This document shows, piece by piece, positions 1 to 8,838 of a stretch of DNA of 64,000 bases. The stretch is taken from NCBI RefSeq assembly GCF_023498005.1, contig NZ_CP097289.1, forward strand, positions 9,424,001 to 9,488,000, in the 5' to 3' direction. This stretch comes from Streptomyces durmitorensis (GTDB taxonomy: Bacteria > Actinomycetota > Actinomycetes > Streptomycetales > Streptomycetaceae). The notes under the pieces are model-generated. The model made no database searches. It saw only the letters and a program-made list of their open reading frames with translations, and was not told the origin of the DNA. Each line of letters opens with the position of its first letter. Position 1 is the first letter of the stretch. Both the position numbers and the translations under genes were made by a program.

Positions 1-153
1 CACGGTCGGGCGAGGTACGCCAGGTTGCCCGGAGCGGGTGGCAGGTGGTGCGTATTGACCGTTCGCGGGTGCAGGAGAAGCGTGACGCTCAGACCACGCA
101 CGGGGACGTCCTGTTCTGGCGTCTTCGGCGTCGGCGTGGAACGGAGGCACGAG

Positions 154-2283
154 ATGGCCGGAGTTCTCCAAGTCACCGAGCGTGCCGTACTGGACGGGGC
201 GGGACACACGCTGCACCGGTACGGGCGGCTCCACGTCGTCGCCGTGCCCGAGGACGACTCCGCGGTCGGTCAGCCGGGCCCCGAGCCTGACGAGAAGGAC
301 GGTCTCACCGAGGCAGAGGCGCTGGGCCTCGCGGCGTTGCGGCTGCGGGAGTCGGACACCTACCGCACGGCCAAGGAGCGGCGGCCACGCGCGGGCGAGA
401 CCTGGGACATGCCGGGCTGCGCCACCTCGGAGGGTGCGCTGTCGAGCTCCCGTGGCGTGACCGAGGGTGTCCAGCCTCACTCGACGAACAGTGAGTACCT
501 GGAGGGGAGCGTCGCGGTCGGCATCGTCATCGTGCAGGGGCCGACGGCCGACCTGCAGTTCACCGACGACGAAGTGGTCAAGATCGTGGCCGAGGTACAG
601 GAAGGCCTGGGCTTCTTCGCCGTCACGGCCAACCCGGTCGCGGGCATCAGCTTCGCCTACGACGTCCAGAACGTGGCACTGACCGTCCCCGCGGATCCGG
701 CGGCCGAAGACCTCGAGGCCCTCTGGCGGGATCCGACCATGAAGGCGATCGGCCACAAGGCCGGTGCGGGCGGGGTTCGCACCTACATCGAGGGCCTTCG
801 CGAACGCTTCAGCACCCGCTGGACGTACTGCGGATTCTTCGTCAAGTACCCGATCATCAAAATCGCGTACGCCGCCGTCGCCCGCACGCACGTGGTGATG
901 AACCCCAGCATCGGCTACGGACCGGACAACACCGACACCGTCTTCGCCCACGAGACCGGGCATGTCTTCGGCTGCCCCGACGAGTACGCGGCGGGCCCCT
1001 GCGACTGCGGTGGCTCCCACGGGCGGTACGGCCTCGTCAACGGCAACTGCGAGACCTGCGCGGCCGACGGTGGCATCGCATGCCTCATGAAGTCCAACAC
1101 GTTCGCCCTGTGCCAGTACACCCCCGGCCACTTCGGCTGGGCCCCGAGCCTGTTGCTGCGCAACTACGGCTACAACGCCGGGAGTTACCGGACCGAACGG
1201 CACCTGCGATTCCTGGCGCGCGCCACGAGTGACAGGCGGCTCGACATCGTCGGCTTCGCCGAGGACGGCGTGTATCTGTCACCGGGCCAGCCCGGCGGCA
1301 GGTTCGAGACGCCTCGACGCGTCGTGACCGACTTCGGCTACGGATCGGGGTGGCGGGTGGAGAAGCACGTCCGCCTCCTGGCCGACGTCACCAACAGGGA
1401 CGGCGAGGACGTCGTCGGCTTCGGCGACCAGGGCGTCTGGGTGGCACTGTCCAACGGTGACGGGACGTTCCAGGAGGCGAAGTTCGTGCTCGCCGAGCTG
1501 GGTTACGGGTCCGGCTGGCGGGTGGAGAAGCACCCTCGCTTCCTGGGCGACATCACCGGTGACGGCTGCGCGGACCTCGTCGGCTTCGGCGATCAAGGGG
1601 TATGGACCGCGCGTTCCAACGGCGACGGGACGTTCCAGGAGGCGAAGTTCGTGCTCGCCGAGCTGGGCTACGAGACCGGCTGGCGGGTGGAGAAGCACCC
1701 TCGCTTCCTGGCCGACATCACCGGCGACGGCCGCGCGGACCTCGTCGGCTTCGGTGACCAAGGGGTATGGACCGCACTCTCCAACGGTGACGGGACGTTC
1801 CAGGAGGCGAAGTTCGTGCTCGCCGACCTCGGCTTCATGTCCGGCTGGCGGGTCGAAAGGCACCCGCGCTTCCTGGCGGACCTCACCCGTGACTCCAAGG
1901 CGGACATTGTCGGCTTTGGCGAACACGGAGTGTGGACGGCGATCTCCAACGGCGACGGGAGCTTCCAGAGCCCCAAGTTTGTGATCAACGAGTTCGGCTA
2001 CGAGACCGGCTGGCGGGTGGAGAAGCACCCACGTTTCCTGGCCGACATCACCGGCGACGGCCAGGCCGACGTCGTGGGGTTCGGCGACGAGGGCGTATGG
2101 GTGGCCCGGTCACGCGGCGGCGGTGAGTTCGACACGATGGGTCTGGTCAGGCCGCAGTTCGGATACAGCGCCGGAGGCTGGCGTGTCCCGAAGCACCCCC
2201 GCCTCATGGCGGACACCACCGGCGATGGGAAGGCGGACTTCGTCGGCTTCGGTAACGACGGCGTGTTCGTGGCCCGCGCTTGA
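154..2283 (+). CDS. Zincin-like metallopeptidase domain protein with C-terminal FG-GAP/VCBS-type repeats
   Basis: A 709-residue protein. The ATG at 154 is chosen because GGAGG lies six bases upstream at 143-147. Residues 266-277 read HETGHVFGCPDE, which fits a HExxHxxG zinc site followed by an acidic pair, as in zincin metallopeptidases. A cysteine-rich stretch follows (CPDEY, CDCGG, CETC, CLMKSN); the CLM segment could be a Met-turn equivalent, which is inference. From about residue 350 to the end come seven tandem units of 55 residues, the last partial, containing DITGDGRADLVGFGD-type motifs typical of FG-GAP/VCBS beta-propeller blades with Ca-binding DxDxDG loops. I see no signal peptide or membrane segment, which is odd for a family usually secreted. 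Peptidase activity is inferred from the motif only. Confidence 0.8.
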   Translation: MAGVLQVTERAVLDGAGHTLHRYGRLHVVAVPEDDSAVGQPGPEPDEKDGLTEAEALGLAALRLRESDTYRTAKERRPRAGETWDMPGCATSEGALSSSRGVTEGVQPHSTNSEYLEGSVAVGIVIVQGPTADLQFTDDEVVKIVAEVQEGLGFFAVTANPVAGISFAYDVQNVALTVPADPAAEDLEALWRDPTMKAIGHKAGAGGVRTYIEGLRERFSTRWTYCGFFVKYPIIKIAYAAVARTHVVMNPSIGYGPDNTDTVFAHETGHVFGCPDEYAAGPCDCGGSHGRYGLVNGNCETCAADGGIACLMKSNTFALCQYTPGHFGWAPSLLLRNYGYNAGSYRTERHLRFLARATSDRRLDIVGFAEDGVYLSPGQPGGRFETPRRVVTDFGYGSGWRVEKHVRLLADVTNRDGEDVVGFGDQGVWVALSNGDGTFQEAKFVLAELGYGSGWRVEKHPRFLGDITGDGCADLVGFGDQGVWTARSNGDGTFQEAKFVLAELGYETGWRVEKHPRFLADITGDGRADLVGFGDQGVWTALSNGDGTFQEAKFVLADLGFMSGWRVERHPRFLADLTRDSKADIVGFGEHGVWTAISNGDGSFQSPKFVINEFGYETGWRVEKHPRFLADITGDGQADVVGFGDEGVWVARSRGGGEFDTMGLVRPQFGYSAGGWRVPKHPRLMADTTGDGKADFVGFGNDGVFVARA
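1201..2280 (+). repeat. Tandem 165-bp coding repeats (55-residue units)
   Basis: Seven in-frame units of 165 bp, the last truncated, encode the HPRFLADITGDG...GWRVEK blades of the upstream zincin-like protein. The central units are close to identical at DNA level; the segment coding SNGDGTFQEAKFVLA recurs almost unchanged three times. This implies recent duplication or gene conversion, so unit number may vary between strains. Confidence 0.85.
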
Positions 2284-2497
2284 CCGTCCCTACCGCTTCG
2301 GCGCCCTAGTGCCGGATTTCTGATCCCATCCCTCCCTCTGGACAACGCCGTCACTCGGTGCTGGGATGCCAACTGCCCCTGTGTCCCACGCTCCAGAGAT
2401 CTCGCACACCACAGATTTCCAACGTTGCAAAGCGCCACGCACGGCAGCCACTAGCCACCGGCCACCGGCCAACACGGACAACGACGGGACGGTATTC

Positions 2498-4930
2498 ATG
2501 ACGCAGTTCGGCCGACGCCGCTTCCTCCTGCGCTCCGGCGCGATCACCCTCGGTGCAGCCGGCGGGACGTCCGTCGTCACCGGCCGGGCCGCCGCGCAGG
2601 CGGCGACCCCGGCGCGCGGCGGTCTGTACGGCCCCAACGCCGCGCCCCTGGCCCCCACCGCGTTCCAGAGACTTCCCGTCGGCAGTGTCACGGCGCGCGG
2701 CTGGCTGCGCGGACAGCTCGACCTCCTTCTCGGCGGTCTGTTCGGGCGGTACGCGGAGATCTCGCACTTCCTCGCGTTCGACGACTCCGGCTGGGTGCAC
2801 CCGGACAAGGAAGGGTGGGAGGAAGTGACGTACTGGCTGCGCGGATACGTCGACCTCGCCGCCCTCACCGGAGACCGCACCGCCCTGGCGGAGAGCCGCC
2901 GGTGGATCGACGCGATCGTCGCCACCCAGGAAGGGGACGGGTTCTTCGGCCCGAGAAGGCTGCGCACCCAGCTGAACGGCGGCCCGGACTTCTGGCCCTA
3001 CCTGCCGCTCCTTCAGGCGCTGCGCTCGCACGAGGAGTTCACCGGGGACAAGCGGATCGTCCCGTTCCTGCTGCGCTTCATGCGCTTCATGAACGCCCAG
3101 GGGCCCGGCGCCTTCGACTCCAGCTGGGTCTCCAAGCGATGGGGCGACGGTCTCGACGTCGCCTTCTGGCTCTACAACCGCACCCAAGAGGGCTTCCTGC
3201 TCGAACTCGCCGACAAGATGCACACCCACGGCGTGAACTGGGCCGACGGCGTGGCCGACTGGCACAACGTCAATGTGGCGCAGGGCTTCCGCGAGCCCGC
3301 CCAGTACGCGCTGCGCTCCGGCAAAGCGGCCCACACCCGGGCGACCTACCGCAACTACGCGACCGCGATCGGGACGTACGGACAGTTCCCCGGAGGCGGC
3401 TTCGCGGGCGACGAGAACGCCCGCCCCGGCTTCGGCGACCCCCGCCAGGGCTTCGAGACCTGCGGGACCGTCGAGTTCATGGCCAGTCACGAACTGCTCA
3501 CCCGCATCACCGGCGACGCGGTCTGGGCCGACCTGTGCGAAGAGCTGGCCTTCAACATGCTGCCCGCAGCCACCGACCCCGCCGGATCGGGCATCCACTA
3601 CGTCACCAGCGCCAACAGCGTCGACCTGGACAACACCCGCAAGACGCAAGGGCAGTTCCAGAACGGATTCGCGATGCAGGCCTTCCAGCCCGGCGTCGAC
3701 CAGTACCGCTGCTGCCCCCACAACTACGGCATGGGCTGGCCTTACTTCACCGAGGAGCTGTGGCTCGCGACTCCGGACCGCGGCCTGGCGGCGGCGATGT
3801 ACGCGCCGTGCCGGGTCACGGCCAAGGTCGGCGACGGCACCTCCGTCACGATCACCGAAGCCACCGACTACCCCTTCAAGGAGACCATCACCCTCACTCT
3901 GGACGTGGACAAGCCGGTGCGCTTCCCGCTCCGCCTGCGCATACCCGGCTGGTGCGAAAGGCCCGAGCTCTCCGTCAACGGCCGTCGGCTGCGCGCCCCG
4001 GACGGACCGGCTTTCGCCGAGGTCGAGCGGACCTGGCGCAAGGGGGATCGCGTCACGTTGCGGCTGCCGCAGACCACCACCGTGCGCACCTGGAGGAGCG
4101 GAGCGGTGAGCGTCGACCGCGGCCCCCTGACGTACTCCCTGCGGATCGGGGAGTCGTACGAGCGGTATGCGGGCACGGACGCCTTCCCGCACCAGGCCGT
4201 GCACGCGACCACCCCGTGGAACTACGCGCTCGCCCCCGACCCGGGCGACGACCTCTCCTTCACCGCCGACCCCGGACCCCTGACGGGCGACCCGTTCACG
4301 CACGAGGGCGTCCCGGTCCGCATCCGTGCCCGCGCCCGGCGCCTGGAGGAATGGGTCGCGGACGACGAGCACGTGGTGGCGCCCCTCCAGCAGGGCCCCG
4401 CCCGTGCCACGGGCGCGCAAGAAGAAGTGACCCTGATCCCGATGGGCGCGGCACGACTGCGCGTCACCGCGTTCCCCACGGCGACCCCCGACGGCCGCCC
4501 CTGGACGCCCGAGCCGCCCTACCGCCGGATCGAGAACCGGCACAGCGGCAAGGTCCTCGCTGTCGACGGCATGTCCCTGGACGACGGCGGCCGCGTGGTG
4601 CAGTTCGACAACTCCGGTACCGGCGACCACGCGTGGCAGCTCATCGACCGGGGCGAGGGCCGGTACACACTGCGCAACGGGTACAGCGGCAAGGTGCTCG
4701 GCATCGAAGGAGCGTCAACGGCCGACTCGGCCCGGTCGGTCCAGTTCACCGACAGCGGAGCCGCGCACCTGCGCTGGGAAAAGGTCGACAAGGGCGACGG
4801 CTGGTTCCTGCTCCGCAACCGGCACAGCGGGAAGGTCCTCGGCGTCGACGGCATGTCGACGGCCAACAGCGCGCAGGTCGTGCAGTTCGAGGACAACGGA
4901 ACGGCCGACCATCTGTGGCGGCTGGCCTGA
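2498..4930 (+). CDS. Secreted GH127 beta-L-arabinofuranosidase (DUF1680) with ricin-type lectin domain
   Basis: An 810-residue protein starting at ATG 2498. It opens with a twin-arginine signal (GRRRFLLRSG, then a hydrophobic stretch and AAAQA), so export as a folded enzyme is expected. The body matches glycoside hydrolase family 127 (formerly DUF1680). FETCGTVEF and RCCPHNYGM supply the Glu and Cys residues that bind zinc and provide the Cys nucleophile in characterised members. Family members remove beta-L-arabinofuranose from plant glycans. The last ~135 residues hold three NRHSGKVLGVDG-type repeats ending in QW/LW motifs, a ricin B-like beta-trefoil carbohydrate-binding domain. Substrate is inferred from the family. 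The gene converges on rpoA across a shared terminator. Confidence 0.9.
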   Translation: MTQFGRRRFLLRSGAITLGAAGGTSVVTGRAAAQAATPARGGLYGPNAAPLAPTAFQRLPVGSVTARGWLRGQLDLLLGGLFGRYAEISHFLAFDDSGWVHPDKEGWEEVTYWLRGYVDLAALTGDRTALAESRRWIDAIVATQEGDGFFGPRRLRTQLNGGPDFWPYLPLLQALRSHEEFTGDKRIVPFLLRFMRFMNAQGPGAFDSSWVSKRWGDGLDVAFWLYNRTQEGFLLELADKMHTHGVNWADGVADWHNVNVAQGFREPAQYALRSGKAAHTRATYRNYATAIGTYGQFPGGGFAGDENARPGFGDPRQGFETCGTVEFMASHELLTRITGDAVWADLCEELAFNMLPAATDPAGSGIHYVTSANSVDLDNTRKTQGQFQNGFAMQAFQPGVDQYRCCPHNYGMGWPYFTEELWLATPDRGLAAAMYAPCRVTAKVGDGTSVTITEATDYPFKETITLTLDVDKPVRFPLRLRIPGWCERPELSVNGRRLRAPDGPAFAEVERTWRKGDRVTLRLPQTTTVRTWRSGAVSVDRGPLTYSLRIGESYERYAGTDAFPHQAVHATTPWNYALAPDPGDDLSFTADPGPLTGDPFTHEGVPVRIRARARRLEEWVADDEHVVAPLQQGPARATGAQEEVTLIPMGAARLRVTAFPTATPDGRPWTPEPPYRRIENRHSGKVLAVDGMSLDDGGRVVQFDNSGTGDHAWQLIDRGEGRYTLRNGYSGKVLGIEGASTADSARSVQFTDSGAAHLRWEKVDKGDGWFLLRNRHSGKVLGVDGMSTANSAQVVQFEDNGTADHLWRLA

Positions 4931-4943
4931 CCCCCGTCCATGA

Positions 4944-4989
4944 CGTCGGGGCGCGCGGTCCGGGAATCCCCGGACCGCGCGCCCCGACG
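4944..4989. terminator. Bidirectional terminator, 21-bp perfect stem
   Basis: Arms 4944-4964 and 4969-4989 are perfectly complementary over 21 bp with a 4-nt loop (AATC). The element lies between the stop codons of the convergent GH127 gene and rpoA and should end transcription from both sides. Confidence 0.9.
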
Positions 4990-4995
4990 GAGCAA

Positions 4996-6018
4996 TCAGT
5001 ACTGCTGGGTCTCGACGAAACCGGCGTCCGCGTCGTCGTCGGCGGCGAGGGTGTCGACGGCGGCGACCGGGTCGAAGCCGGGCGGGCTGTCCCTGAGCGC
5101 GAGGCCCATCCCGTGGAGCTTCATCTTGATCTCGTCGATCGACTTCGCACCGAAGTTGCGGATGTCGAGCAGGTCCGCCTCGGAGCGGGCCACGAGCTCA
5201 CCCACGGAGTGGATGCCCTCGCGCTTGAGGCAGTTGTACGACCGGACGGTGAGGTCCAGGTCCTCGATCGGCAGCACCAGGTCGGCGGCCAGGGCCGCGT
5301 CCGTCGGCGAGGGGCCCATGTCGATGCCCTCGGCGTCGATGTTGAGCTCGCGCGCCAGACCGAACAGCTCGACCAGGGTCTTGCCCGCGGACGCCATGGC
5401 GTCACGCGGCCGCATGGCCTGCTTGGTCTCGACGTCGACGATCAGCTTGTCGAAGTCGGTGCGCTGCTCGACACGCGTGGCCTCGACCTTGTACGTGACC
5501 TTGAGCACCGGCGAGTAGATGGAGTCGACCGGAATACGGCCGATCTCCTGGCCCACCTGCTTGTTCTGGACGGCCGAGACGTAGCCGCGACCGCGCTCGA
5601 CGGTCAGCTCCATCTCCAGCTTGCCCTTGCCGTTGAGCGTGGCGAGAACCAGGTCGGGGTTGTGCACCTCGACACCGGCCGGCGGCGCGATGTCCGCGGC
5701 GGTGACCAGACCGGGACCCTGCTTGCGCAGGTACATCACGACGGGCTCATCGTGCTCGCTGGAGACGACCAGCTGCTTGATGTTGAGGATGAGGTCGGTG
5801 ACGTCCTCCTTGACGCCCGGCACGGTGGTGAACTCGTGCAGGACACCGTCGATGCGGATGGACGTGACGGCCGCACCCGGGATCGAGGAGAGCAGAGTCC
5901 GCCGCATGGAGTTGCCGAGGGTGTAACCGAAGCCCGGCTCCAGCGGCTCGATCACGAACCGGGAGCGGAATTCGTCGACGACCTCTTCGGTCAACGAGGG
6001 ACGCTGAGCGATCAGCAT
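4996..6018 (-). CDS. rpoA: RNA polymerase alpha subunit, probable second copy
   Basis: A 340-residue full-length alpha subunit, beginning [13 protein letters not shown] and ending GFVETQQY. The N-terminal domain ([20 protein letters not shown]) would direct dimerisation and core assembly. The C-terminal domain ([31 protein letters not shown]) binds promoter DNA and activators. GGAGG precedes the start. In Streptomyces the housekeeping gene normally sits after rpsD and before rplQ. Here neither neighbour is present: downstream is a GH127 gene and upstream a VanJ-like gene. From memory of typical Streptomyces RpoA the N-terminal half looks nearly canonical, while the C-terminal part ([25 protein letters not shown]) looks more diverged. 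I therefore read it as a paralogue, although a relocated sole copy cannot be excluded from this window. Confidence 0.95.
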   Translation of the reverse strand: MLIAQRPSLTEEVVDEFRSRFVIEPLEPGFGYTLGNSMRRTLLSSIPGAAVTSIRIDGVLHEFTTVPGVKEDVTDLILNIKQLVVSSEHDEPVVMYLRKQGPGLVTAADIAPPAGVEVHNPDLVLATLNGKGKLEMELTVERGRGYVSAVQNKQVGQEIGRIPVDSIYSPVLKVTYKVEATRVEQRTDFDKLIVDVETKQAMRPRDAMASAGKTLVELFGLARELNIDAEGIDMGPSPTDAALAADLVLPIEDLDLTVRSYNCLKREGIHSVGELVARSEADLLDIRNFGAKSIDEIKMKLHGMGLALRDSPPGFDPVAAVDTLAADDDADAGFVETQQY

Positions 6019-6226
6019 GAAGTACTTCCTCCAGTGGTTAGCGCCCGCTATTTGACGCCGTAGACACTGCGAAGCGTAACGGTCCAGAGGACCTCTCCTG
6101 GTGATCGGGGTTCAGAAGCTGCGTGTCAGAACCGCTGATCTGCGACATTGAGGGCCGCAGCGAGCGGCCGGAAGGCGCGTCCACATGGTGCAATTCGGGT
6201 GCCCGGCAGGACCGTCGCAGCGGCGC

Positions 6227-7375
6227 TCACCAGCTGATTCCGGCCGCCACCGGCAAGTGGTCGCTGCCGGTGTCCGGCAGTACCCACGCGCTCTCCGGCT
6301 GCACACCGCGGACCAGGATCTGGTCGATGCGCACCACCGGGAACTTCGCCGGCCAGCTGAAGCCGAAGCCACTCCCGGCCACCTCCTGGGCCGAGCGCAG
6401 CTGCGAGGTGATGCCGGCGAACGCGCGGTCGTCCGTCGAGCCGTTCAGGTCGCCGAGCAGCACCACCCGCTCGTTCCGCTCGGCGGCGACGGCCGTGCCG
6501 AGCGCCTGCGCGCCGCGGTCCCGCGAGTCCGTCCAGAAGCCCGCGCTGGGATTCACCCGTGCGGACCCCAGGTGGGCCACGTACACCGCCAGCGGACCCT
6601 GGTCCGTGGCCACCGTCGTGCGCAGCGCCCGGTTGTACGCCAGCTTGACCTCGGCCGGTTTGGCGTCCCCCAGCGGCCCGACGTCCTGCTTGATGTCAAC
6701 CGGCCGGGTGTTCGACAGCGGCAGCTTGCTCCACAGGCCGACCGTGCCCTGGACCGTGTGGTGGGGGTACGCCTCGGCCAGTTCCTTCTCGTACTGCGGC
6801 TTCGCCTGCGGAGTGATCTCCTCCAGGGCCAGTACGTCCGCGCGGGATGCGGCCAGGTCGCGGGCGGTGCCGGCCGGGTCGGAGTTGTCGGCGCCGACGT
6901 TGTGGCTGACCACGGTGAGATCGCCGCCCGGGTGGGACTTGTCGGCGAGCAGCCCTCCGAAGAGGTTCAGCCATACGATGACCGGCAGCAGCAGCGCGGC
7001 CACCGCGGAAGCGGAGCGGCGCCACAGAGCCCCGGCCAGCAGCATCGGGATGAACAGGCCGAACCACGGCAGGACGGTCTCCGTCAGGCTGCCGAGATTC
7101 CCGATCCGGTTCGGGATCCTCGCGTGCAGCAGCATGACCAGGCCGAGCAGCAGCGCAAGGGCCGCGAGCACCAGGCCACGTTTCCAGGGCCCAGGCCGGG
7201 AGGCGCTGCGGATCGCCCTGTGGATGCGCGTGTGCCCGGCACCGGGAGCGGGATCCGGGCGGATGTGCGCGCTCCGGTCACCGGAGCCGGTATCCCGGCG
7301 GCCGGAGCCGCTCCGTCCCGTCTGCTCCGTGTCCACCCGCGCCGTGTCCACGTGCTCCGTCTCCGCCTCTGCCAT
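6227..7375 (-). CDS. vanJ: VanJ-like membrane endonuclease/exonuclease/phosphatase-family protein
   Basis: A 382-residue protein; ATG 7375 is preceded by a GAGGA-type site. After a hydrophilic N-terminus come three membrane segments (GLVLAALALLLGLVMLL, LPWFGLFIPMLLAGAL, AVAALLLPVIVWLNLFGG). An EEP-fold domain follows with VVSHNVG, EEIT, GDLNGS and the SDHLPV metal-site motif. This architecture matches VanJ/StaP of Streptomyces, which confers teicoplanin resistance and is thought to act on lipid-linked cell-wall precursors outside the membrane. The gene lies downstream of the VanY-like gene in the same direction and beside vanRS, which supports a glycopeptide-response role. The name is by architecture and context, and substrate is inferred. 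Confidence 0.8.
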   Translation of the reverse strand: MAEAETEHVDTARVDTEQTGRSGSGRRDTGSGDRSAHIRPDPAPGAGHTRIHRAIRSASRPGPWKRGLVLAALALLLGLVMLLHARIPNRIGNLGSLTETVLPWFGLFIPMLLAGALWRRSASAVAALLLPVIVWLNLFGGLLADKSHPGGDLTVVSHNVGADNSDPAGTARDLAASRADVLALEEITPQAKPQYEKELAEAYPHHTVQGTVGLWSKLPLSNTRPVDIKQDVGPLGDAKPAEVKLAYNRALRTTVATDQGPLAVYVAHLGSARVNPSAGFWTDSRDRGAQALGTAVAAERNERVVLLGDLNGSTDDRAFAGITSQLRSAQEVAGSGFGFSWPAKFPVVRIDQILVRGVQPESAWVLPDTGSDHLPVAAGISW

Positions 7376-7398
7376 CGTCTGTCCTCGCTCACTGCCGG

Positions 7399-8055
7399 TC
7401 ACTGCTGCGTCCTCGGGTCCTCGGTGGGGTCGGCATACATGCGCGGGCAGCCATGAGCGATCGCCTCGGTGCGCAGTTCGTAGTGCCAGGGTTCGTTCTT
7501 GTAGATCCGGCAGAGCCCGTAATCGGCGCCGTGTTCGGAGAGCCACGCCGTGGCATCGGATGGGCCGATGTCGACCGCCTTCCCCGACACGTGCGGAGAC
7601 GTCGCCGCGGTGGCCACCCACCGGGCGGCCTCGTGTTCGGACCCGTACTCGGCGACCGCCTTGCGAAGCAGCTGATTCTGGTATGCCGGGGAACGCCAGC
7701 CGCTGTTGACGTTGAACTCGACTCCGTCGTCCGCAGCGGGCGTCGCGGCCTGTCGGAGGGCCTTGAGCAGACCTGGATCGAGCTTGGCCACGGCCGGCAT
7801 CGCGTCGTCGAAGACCGTCACGCCGTCGGGGACGACACCGTCGGCCTGACCTACCGTGCCGCGGGGCTCACCGCGGTGGGAATCCGCCGGTGAAGCGGCC
7901 GGAGCGGGCAGGGAGGCCGAGGGGGAGGAGGAGAGCGAGGGCTTCGGCAGCCAGTGCCCGAGGGCTGCGGTGATCACTCCTATGGCGACTGTCAGGCCGA
8001 CGACAATGAGCCATCGAATCCGGCGGCTCGTTGTTCGTGCTGGGATGCGAGTCAT
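7399..8055 (-). CDS. vanY: VanY-family D-alanyl-D-alanine carboxypeptidase (M15B)
   Basis: A 218-residue protein with an N-terminal membrane anchor (residues ~14-32, WLIVVGLTVAIGVITAAL) and a Ser/Pro/Ala linker. The M15 peptidase domain shows NSGWRSPAYQ, SPHVSGKAVDIG with zinc ligands His155 and Asp162, and EPWHYE with His191 and Glu193. VanY enzymes cut the terminal D-Ala from peptidoglycan pentapeptides outside the membrane, removing the D-Ala-D-Ala target of glycopeptides. The gene is divergent from vanR and 23 bp upstream of vanJ in the same direction, so vanY-vanJ probably form one operon controlled by VanRS. Confidence 0.88.
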   Translation of the reverse strand: MTRIPARTTSRRIRWLIVVGLTVAIGVITAALGHWLPKPSLSSSPSASLPAPAASPADSHRGEPRGTVGQADGVVPDGVTVFDDAMPAVAKLDPGLLKALRQAATPAADDGVEFNVNSGWRSPAYQNQLLRKAVAEYGSEHEAARWVATAATSPHVSGKAVDIGPSDATAWLSEHGADYGLCRIYKNEPWHYELRTEAIAHGCPRMYADPTEDPRTQQ

Positions 8056-8142
8056 ACCGCCAGTCAAGGCAGCGCGACGTTGCCGGCACGTATCCGGTTT
8101 TCGATACGCCGACGATATGTGCCGACTCGTAGCATCAAGGGC
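8056..8142. promoter_or_regulatory. Divergent vanY/vanR promoter region with 20-bp inverted repeat
   Basis: The 87-bp space between the divergent vanY and vanR starts contains a perfect inverted repeat CGTATC-N8-GATACG at 8089-8108. It is the obvious candidate operator for VanR or another local regulator. GCCGAC also occurs twice (8108-8113, 8121-8126). Regulator assignment is inference. Confidence 0.5.
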
Positions 8143-8838
8143 ATGCGTGTGCTGATCGTCGAGGACGAGCCCTATCTGGCAGAGGCCATCCGCGACGGCC
8201 TGCGCCTGGAGGCGATCGCGGCTGACATCGCGGGTGACGGCGACACCGCTCTCGAACTGCTGAGCGTCAACACGTACGACATCGCCGTCCTCGACCGCGA
8301 CATCCCAGGACCGTCCGGTGACGAGATCGCCAAACGCATCGTCGCCTCCGGCAACGGCATGCCGATCCTCATGCTCACCGCGGCCGACCGTCTCGACGAC
8401 AAGGCCTCCGGGTTCGAACTCGGCGCCGACGACTACCTCACGAAGCCGTTCGAACTCCAAGAACTCGTGCTCCGGCTCAGAGCACTTGACCGCAGGCGCG
8501 CCCACAACAGGCCTCCCGTGCGAGAGATCGCAGGTCTGCGCCTTGACCCGTTCCGCAGAGAGGTCTATCGCGACGGCCGCTACGTCGCGCTGACCAGGAA
8601 GCAGTTCGCCGTGCTCGAAGTCCTCGTCGCTGCCGAAGGCGGTGTCGTCAGCGCGGAAGATCTCCTGGAACGCGCGTGGGACGAGAACGCCGACCCGTTC
8701 ACCAACGCCGTGCGCATCACCGTCTCGGCACTGCGCAAACGGCTCGGCGAACCCTGGATCATCGCCACCGTGCCAGGCGTCGGCTACCGCATCGACGCCC
8801 AGCCGGCGTCCGGACATGGGGGAGGCGGGCGTGGATAG
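8143..8838 (+). CDS. vanR: VanR-type response regulator (OmpR/PhoB family)
   Basis: A 231-residue regulator. The receiver domain starts MRVLIVEDEP with phospho-acceptor Asp51 (VLDRDIPG) and Lys in YLTKPF. A winged-helix output domain ends in VGYRID. The sequence closely resembles my memory of S. coelicolor VanR, which activates vancomycin-resistance genes when phosphorylated by VanS. The start at 8143 fits the conserved N-terminus although the ribosome binding site (CAAGG) is weak. The gene overlaps vanS by 8 nt, indicating coupled translation. Confidence 0.9.
   Translation: MRVLIVEDEPYLAEAIRDGLRLEAIAADIAGDGDTALELLSVNTYDIAVLDRDIPGPSGDEIAKRIVASGNGMPILMLTAADRLDDKASGFELGADDYLTKPFELQELVLRLRALDRRRAHNRPPVREIAGLRLDPFRREVYRDGRYVALTRKQFAVLEVLVAAEGGVVSAEDLLERAWDENADPFTNAVRITVSALRKRLGEPWIIATVPGVGYRIDAQPASGHGGGGRG

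Noticed and set aside
2815..6063. Open frame of more than 1000 codons running across the GH127 and rpoA genes
   Set aside because: It is Arg/Pro/Ala-rich, matches no family, and crosses a 21-bp terminator and a convergent gene boundary.
7703..7718. GTTGACGTTGAACTC, resembling the TTCAACA motif, inside vanY
   Set aside because: The spacing is not 7-2-7 and it is in coding sequence far from a promoter, so it is probably chance.
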